DNA from: Panicum virgatum
Taxonomy: Eukaryota; Streptophyta; Magnoliopsida; Poales; Poaceae
Assembly: GCF_016808335.1 (NCBI RefSeq)
Contig: NC_053141.1
Location: 3,609,326 to 3,673,325 of the forward strand
Length of the DNA: 64,000 nt
Direction: 5' to 3'
In this document: one piece after another, positions 59,028 to 64,000 of the stretch
How the letters are laid out: the number at the start of each line of letters is the position of its first letter
Numbering within the stretch: position 1 is the stretch's first letter
Made by a program: the position numbers and the translations under genes
Notes under the pieces: generated by a model
Told to the model about the DNA's origin: nothing
What the model saw: only the letters and a program-made list of their open reading frames with translations
Database searches by the model: none

Positions 59028-61954
59028 ATGGCAGATTCTGCAGCTCAGACGACAAATTCTGCAATAGATGATGAGGCAATCTGTGGCCTGAAGGTAACAT
59101 TCAGCCTAATTCTTTTGGTATTCTTCAGCTTATTAAGCTTCTGAACATTAAACTCTGAAACCTGACACCATATGCATACTTCTGAATTTCTGAACTTCAG
59201 GTGTCAAACATTCTTCTGCCACATCCTTCCAACCCAAAATCCTTCTGTCTTGGCCCACGAACTTATGAAAATCCCACAGATTTAATCTCTTGTGAAGCAA
59301 ATAGGATTCCTTTCGTGAGTCAAAAGCTTAAGAGCCTGGCCTAACCCCCCTGAGAGCTGGACTACATGGTACAACAGAGTAGCAAAAGCTTACATGCCCT
59401 TGTGGCAAGAATTAAACATAGCCGATGCACTTAACTTATCATTATCACCCCTTGACAAAGATGAAAATCTTCTGAAAACCATCGGCTATTTTTGGTCTGA
59501 TGCTCTGAACTGTTTTTTCTTTGGTCATGGACCCATGACTCCTACTCTGCTAGATGTCACCATGATCACTGGCCTAGATATTGGATCTCCTAATCCAGCT
59601 GCCCACAAAATGGCAGAAGTCCCCTTTAAACTTTCTTCCAAGGCAAACTGCACAAACTGGGGCACTTACATGAATCAGCATATGAAAACAAAAGGTCCAG
59701 TGACTGAAAAGGAACACACAGCCTTCTTAAATCTTTGGCTAGAGCACTTCATCTTCTGTGGTCCTTCTTTAGCTCCAACTAAAAATTATCTTCCATTGGC
59801 CTATCATTTGGCCCATGGCAACCGCACTGGCCTAGGTAAACTTTTCCTTGGAGAAACCCACAGATATCTCCATTTGATGACATCTAACTTGCTTAACCAA
59901 AAGAAACTGAGAACTGGAGGCCCTTGGTGGTTCATTCAGTTGTGGGCACAACTGTACTTTCAGCACCAGATCCCAAACTTCCAAGGCCTGACCAAGAACT
60001 CTTTTCCTGATGAGAGTGGCAAACCAATTAGATGTACTGGTTACGGCCAAGCTTTATTTAGTCTTCCTGCTAGCAAACTGAACCCAACAGATGCAGCAAA
60101 ATGGTTCAGAGTCTTCTATAAAGGACTAGACAATCCTCGCTTTTTCCCATTCACTGAATCTGAATCCTTTGAGAATCCAACTACCTTTAGACTGGATAGT
60201 TTTGCCGATGACGACAACACTCGGCATCTATACTCTTTAATGATCCGACCTGGCTTCCTTCCTATTGGCATCAGCACCTCTAATAGAATTATCAAGCCAG
60301 GTTACGAAACTTACCAACCAGTCATAGCAGGTCGGCAATTTGGCCTAGGACATGTCCCTCCCCACTTCCATATTCACCACTTAGTGGAGAGTAGAGCCGA
60401 TCTGCCTGATGGTCTCACCAGTTCAAGATGCTACAGCATGTTTGATGATCTCCACATTCCAATACCAGCCGATTTGTCCTTCACTTCCTCTTCAATCGAC
60501 TTCTGCACATGGTGGGGAATGTGGAAAACCCATGTTTTCAGAAAAGCTCTAGGTCCTCAACTGCAGCAAATTGATCCAGAATATGTAATCCCCGAGGAAG
60601 AGGTACTGAATTTATACATTCATCCTTTCTAAATCCTCCATTCCTTTACTCGACTAATCCTGCTCATCCTGTTAGCAGCAACAAGATGGTCCAGGACCTA
60701 TGACCAGCAACGGGGAGCCATTCCACTTTCTTCCAACTGCCCCTGATGTACTCTTCTGCAAAAAATCACCATCAATGAAGAAAGTGATAATGACTATTCA
60801 GCCGGACTTACTTCAGTCAGCTTCCAAACGAAGACAAGCTTCTGCAATTGTTGCCCTCGGAGTCTTAATCAAGAAAAGGAAGATGATCACGAGGTAAGTA
60901 ATCAAGAAACCAGCACCAGCTTCCCCAAGTCCATCAGAGTCCAACACCAACCAGGTAACTCATCTTTCTAAAACTTCTTCTTTATTGCACACACATGTAC
61001 TCTGGTTGACCGTAATTCTATCTCCAGGACGCAGCTGAAGACATCTCCAATGCAAAAAGCCCAGTACAACATGAGATGACTACAAATCCTAATGTACTGA
61101 TAGAAGCAAGCGAGAGGCAAGCTGACACAGTCAATGTTCTTGATGTCGAGACAAGCTCTACTAGGACGATCGCTCTTGAACCGCCCAATGCTTCTCCTCC
61201 AGAACAGGTAACACTACAAGAATCAATTCAGCCGATAGCTTCATAAATGCACATTGCTCTAACTTCAGATATGTCCATAGGGCTTTGACATTTCAAGTTT
61301 GCTTTCCTTTGACCCAGCATCAATGGGTCTGACTGCCCCTGAAGTAAAAGCACCATCTTTGCAGCAATCGGCTAACTTGGCAAATCAGCTTCAACTCATC
61401 AAGGATCTACTATCTGCTCCAATCATTACTCTGGTTGATGATTCCAGCAAGATAAAGAAATTCTCGAGCAGATAGAATCCCAGCTTCCAGAATCACTTCG
61501 AGTCAAATTTTGGCCAGCCGGCCATCTTCCTTTCTTTCGGGCAGAGGTGAAGGCAACACAACAGAGAATAGAACTGCGTCATTCTCAAATCCCTCTGAAA
61601 GCCGACATCGCTCAGAAGTGCAAACTACTCAACCAAAAGAAGGCAACTCTGGATGCTAAAGCTGATATCTCTGAGAGTACAAGACGACTCAACCTCTTGG
61701 AAAAGGAACTGATGGAACTTGAAGAAAAGGTCCGCAATACCCAAAGACTAATCCAAGAAGAGAAAGCTTCGATCGCAAACTCCAAGCAGGAAGCCCAAGA
61801 AATGACTGAACAAATACAGGCAGAGTTTGCAGAGATAAGCACCTTGAGTCGACAGATAATATCAGGCGATGACAAGGACGACGAAGAAATCATTGCAAGA
61901 GCTGATGTTGTACGTGCAGACGCCATCCATGCCATAGAAAAATTCCTGTACTAG
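59028..61954 (+). CDS. Plant mobile domain (PMD) gene, antisense inside the gypsy element
   Basis: Exon 1 is 59028-59093, exon 2 59201-60602 and exon 3 60679-60893, with GT-AG introns. Later exons include about 61028-61207 and 61281-61954. Exon 2 encodes a PMD-like domain (PLWQELNIADALN; FFFGHGPMTPTLLDVTMITG; WGMWKTHVF), the transposon-derived domain of the MAIN/MAIL family and of some Mutator and gypsy elements. The C-terminus (61500-61954) is a Glu/Gln/Lys coiled coil. Two one-base frame slips appear, near 59330 and near 61450, so the copy may be inactive or the sequence imperfect. The function is unknown; PMD proteins in Arabidopsis act in transposon silencing and gene expression. Confidence 0.65.
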
Positions 61955-62072
61955 TAGAACTATTCAGAAAACATTTGATGTTGCCTGTTAAACCTGAAAC
62001 TTGTACTCATTTAAAATATCTTAAGTCAATGGTTACACATTGGCTGTCTTGCTTCTCATATGTATTTTTACT

Positions 62073-62220
62073 AGCCAACTCAACGTGTTGGCCTCTCATT
62101 CTTTTTTTTCTGCCGGCCAACTCAATGTGTTGGCCTATATCTTTCTTCTCTTTTTTTTCTGCCGGCCAACTCAACGTGTTGGCCTATATTTTTTTTACTG
62201 GCCAACTCAACGTGTTGGCC
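62073..62220. repeat. Four copies of a 21-bp palindrome
   Basis: GCCAACTCAACGTGTTGGC-type units with GGCCAAC/GTTGGCC arms begin near 62073, 62115, 62164 and 62200, separated by T-rich spacers. They lie in the 294-bp gap where the PMD gene (+) and pol (-) converge. Confidence 0.85.
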
Positions 62221-62248
62221 TTCATCACAGCTAGATGGATCTCATCGG

Positions 62249-64000
62249 CTATTGTCTCTCGCCTTCCCACATGCTCGGAAAATATTTCTTGAGGTGTTGG
62301 CCATTAACCGCCACGGGAAACTTGACACCATCCAACTCTTCAAGCATGTAGGCATTTCCAGGCAAAACCTGATCAATCTTGTACGGCCCGTGCCAAGTTG
62401 GAGACCACTTGCCATACTTTTTATCTTTAGTTCCCAATGGCAATACTGCCTCCCAAACCAAGTCTCCAACCTGAAAATTCTTTGGCTTGACTTTCTTGTT
62501 GTACGCACGAGCAACTTTAGCCTTGTTTTCCCTTATCTTCTCTAATGACCAAAGTCTTAGCTCTGTCAAGTCCTCCACATTGTCATTCATCAAGGCTGCA
62601 TATTGTTCAGTTGTCATATTGTTCTGGAACTCGACACGCCTTGATCCAGCCGTAATTTCCCATGGTAGCACAGCGTCTTGGCCGTAGACTAAATGGTACG
62701 GCGATGTCTTGGTGGACCCGTGACATGAAATACGATATGCCCACAAAGCTTCTGACAAAACCTCATGCCAGCGCCTAGGATATTCATCAATCTTCCTCTT
62801 TATGAGCTTGATGAGGCTCTGGTTGGATGCTTCAGCTTGTCCATTAGCCTGGGCACAATATGAAGATGATCTGATCAGCTTAATCCCCATGTCATCGGCA
62901 AACTTCCTGAATTCCTCTGATATAAAGACCGATCCCCCATCGGTCATAATGGTCTGAGAGATCCCAAATCTGTGAATGATGTGCTCTTTGACAAAGCTGA
63001 TCACATCTTTTGACGCTACTGACCTCATGGGCACTGCTTCTACCCACTTTGTGAAATAATCTGTAGCAGCTAAGACCCACTGATGACCCTTGCTAGATGA
63101 CGGGTTGATCTGACCAATCATGTCCATGGCCCAACCTCTGAATGGCCACGGTTTGATGATATGATTCATTACTGATGCTGGCACTATCTGAATTTTGCCA
63201 AACCTCTGACATGCATGACATCCTTTGTAATATTTAAAACAATCCTCAAGCATAGTGGGCCAGTAATAACCCGATCGCCTAATCAGCCACTTCATCTTAT
63301 GAGCCGATTGATGAGTACCGCAGGTTCCCTCGTGAACCTCATGCAAGAGCCGATTTGACTCTGAAGGTCCCAGACATTTAAGCAGTAATCCTTCCAAGGT
63401 CCTGTAGAACATGTCGTCCCCAATAAGAACATACTTCATGGCTTTAAGTCTTATCCTTCTGGGTGCCCTCCGAGCCGAATCTTTCAAGTAATTGAAGATA
63501 TCGGCTCTCCAGTCTCCGGGTTCTAGAAACTGAACCTCTACATCGACTCCATCGGCTGTTTCCTTATATCCAGAAGCCATCTGTGCCAAATCATTGGCTT
63601 CATTGTTCAGAGTCCTGCGTGTCCAGTGGAAATTGATGTACCTGAATTGTGACATCAACTCACGGCACTGCATCCATATCGGAAAAAGAGCCTCGCTCTC
63701 ACATCTATATTCTTCCGTGAGCTGAGAAATCACCAGCTTCGAATCTCCAAATATTTCCACCGCTTCTGCACCAGCTTCGAGGAGCAGTTCCATCCCTTTG
63801 CGAACGGCTTCATATTCCACCAAATTATTGGTGCATGGGGCAGTCATCCTGATGGAAAAGGAGTAAGTCGCCCCTCGAGGCGGCACCAACAGAATTCCCA
63901 CACCGCACCCATCATCACAAGCCGATCCGTCAAAAAATATAGCCCAAGCACGAATAAATAGTGCGGTAATATCAGTGCTGATCCTGTCTGCAACAAGATC
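62249..64000 (-). CDS. pol: Gypsy pol C-terminal part: RNase H and integrase (partial)
   Basis: A continuous frame from the window edge to a stop at 62249, about 583 residues. Order: RNase H (FFDGSACDDGCGVGILL, TNNLVEYEA, GDSKLVISQL, NEANDLAQMA), then the integrase HHCC zinc region (HEGTCGTHQSAHKM ... CHACQRF). Next is the integrase core with its three acidic residues (WAMDMIG, MTDGG, GQAEASNQS), and a C-terminal domain ending HLKKYFPSMWEGERQ. No stop or slip in the visible part, so this gene may be intact. The RNase H motifs fit the extra archaeal-like domain of Tat elements. The 5' end is cut off. Confidence 0.9.
   Translation of the reverse strand, partial: DLVADRISTDITALFIRAWAIFFDGSACDDGCGVGILLVPPRGATYSFSIRMTAPCTNNLVEYEAVRKGMELLLEAGAEAVEIFGDSKLVISQLTEEYRCESEALFPIWMQCRELMSQFRYINFHWTRRTLNNEANDLAQMASGYKETADGVDVEVQFLEPGDWRADIFNYLKDSARRAPRRIRLKAMKYVLIGDDMFYRTLEGLLLKCLGPSESNRLLHEVHEGTCGTHQSAHKMKWLIRRSGYYWPTMLEDCFKYYKGCHACQRFGKIQIVPASVMNHIIKPWPFRGWAMDMIGQINPSSSKGHQWVLAATDYFTKWVEAVPMRSVASKDVISFVKEHIIHRFGISQTIMTDGGSVFISEEFRKFADDMGIKLIRSSSYCAQANGQAEASNQSLIKLIKRKIDEYPRRWHEVLSEALWAYRISCHGSTKTSPYHLVYGQDAVLPWEITAGSRRVEFQNNMTTEQYAALMNDNVEDLTELRLWSLEKIRENKAKVARAYNKKVKPKNFQVGDLVWEAVLPLGTKDKKYGKWSPTWHGPYKIDQVLPGNAYMLEELDGVKFPVAVNGQHLKKYFPSMWEGERQ

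Larger units (their letters stand above)
56605..64000 (-). mobile_element. Tat-type Ty3/gypsy retrotransposon, 3' part (continues past the window)
   Basis: The 3' LTR is at 56605-57825, and the minus-strand RNase H and integrase end of pol is at 62249-64000. About 4.4 kb between them carries two plus-strand units. An extra RNase H domain next to integrase and added frames between pol and the 3' LTR are traits of the Tat clade (Retand, Grande, Ogre, RIRE2 relatives). The 5' LTR, gag, protease and most of RT lie beyond 64000. The insertion is in duplicated block copy 2. Confidence 0.8.

Overview
This is nuclear DNA from a grass. The spliced genes have GT-AG introns and GC-rich first exons. The repeats are typical of Poaceae: a Sirevirus-type copia element, a Tat-type gypsy element, PIF/Harbinger, a Helitron and MITEs. 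The MITE near 31 kb looks like a family I associate with panicoid grasses. The species cannot be fixed from the window. From memory, rice LHT1 and SLU7 lie close together on rice chromosome 8, so this may be the orthologous segment (not checked).

0-24 kb: a small LHT1-like amino-acid transporter cluster on the + strand. Copies A (652-2999) and B (18062-20942) have complete eight-exon frames. Copy C (23465-24064) is a broken 5' fragment. A and B are separated by a 12 kb Sirevirus-type copia element (4212-16352, TSD AGCCA) and by a solo LTR of a second family (16459-17874, TSD CAGGT) just upstream of copy B. A remnant of that second family is nested in the Sirevirus 3' LTR. Copy B carries a 510-bp Helitron in its last intron, and a 13-bp-TSD retroposon lies at 22.5 kb.

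25-50 kb: the gene-rich core. In order: a GTE-type bromodomain/NET protein (24917-29998, -), a PIF/Harbinger transposon with both its transposase and Myb-like genes (32428-37971, TSD TTA, with another solo LTR inside), a DUF212 acid-phosphatase/haloperoxidase-related membrane protein (38598-40759, +), a CPP1-like plastid protein (41851-45139, -) and the splicing factor SLU7 (45514-49177, +). CPP1 and SLU7 are head to head across a 374-bp promoter with site II motifs.

50-56.6 kb: a degenerate duplicated block (50582-51700 and 53527-56604) holding remnants of an unrecognised gene. It also holds a sequence resembling the GTE 3' end, a long TA microsatellite and a solo LTR (55466-56481, TSD ATTAT).

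56.6-64 kb: the 3' part of a Tat-type gypsy retrotransposon on the - strand, which runs out of the window. Between pol and its 3' LTR it carries two units on the opposite strand: an acidic Ser/Asp-rich frame and an intron-containing plant-mobile-domain (PMD) gene with its own TATA box. Four copies of a short palindrome sit where this gene and pol converge. This is the most interesting part of the window.

All exon boundaries come from reading splice sites and family conservation by eye. No alignment, search or expression data were used.
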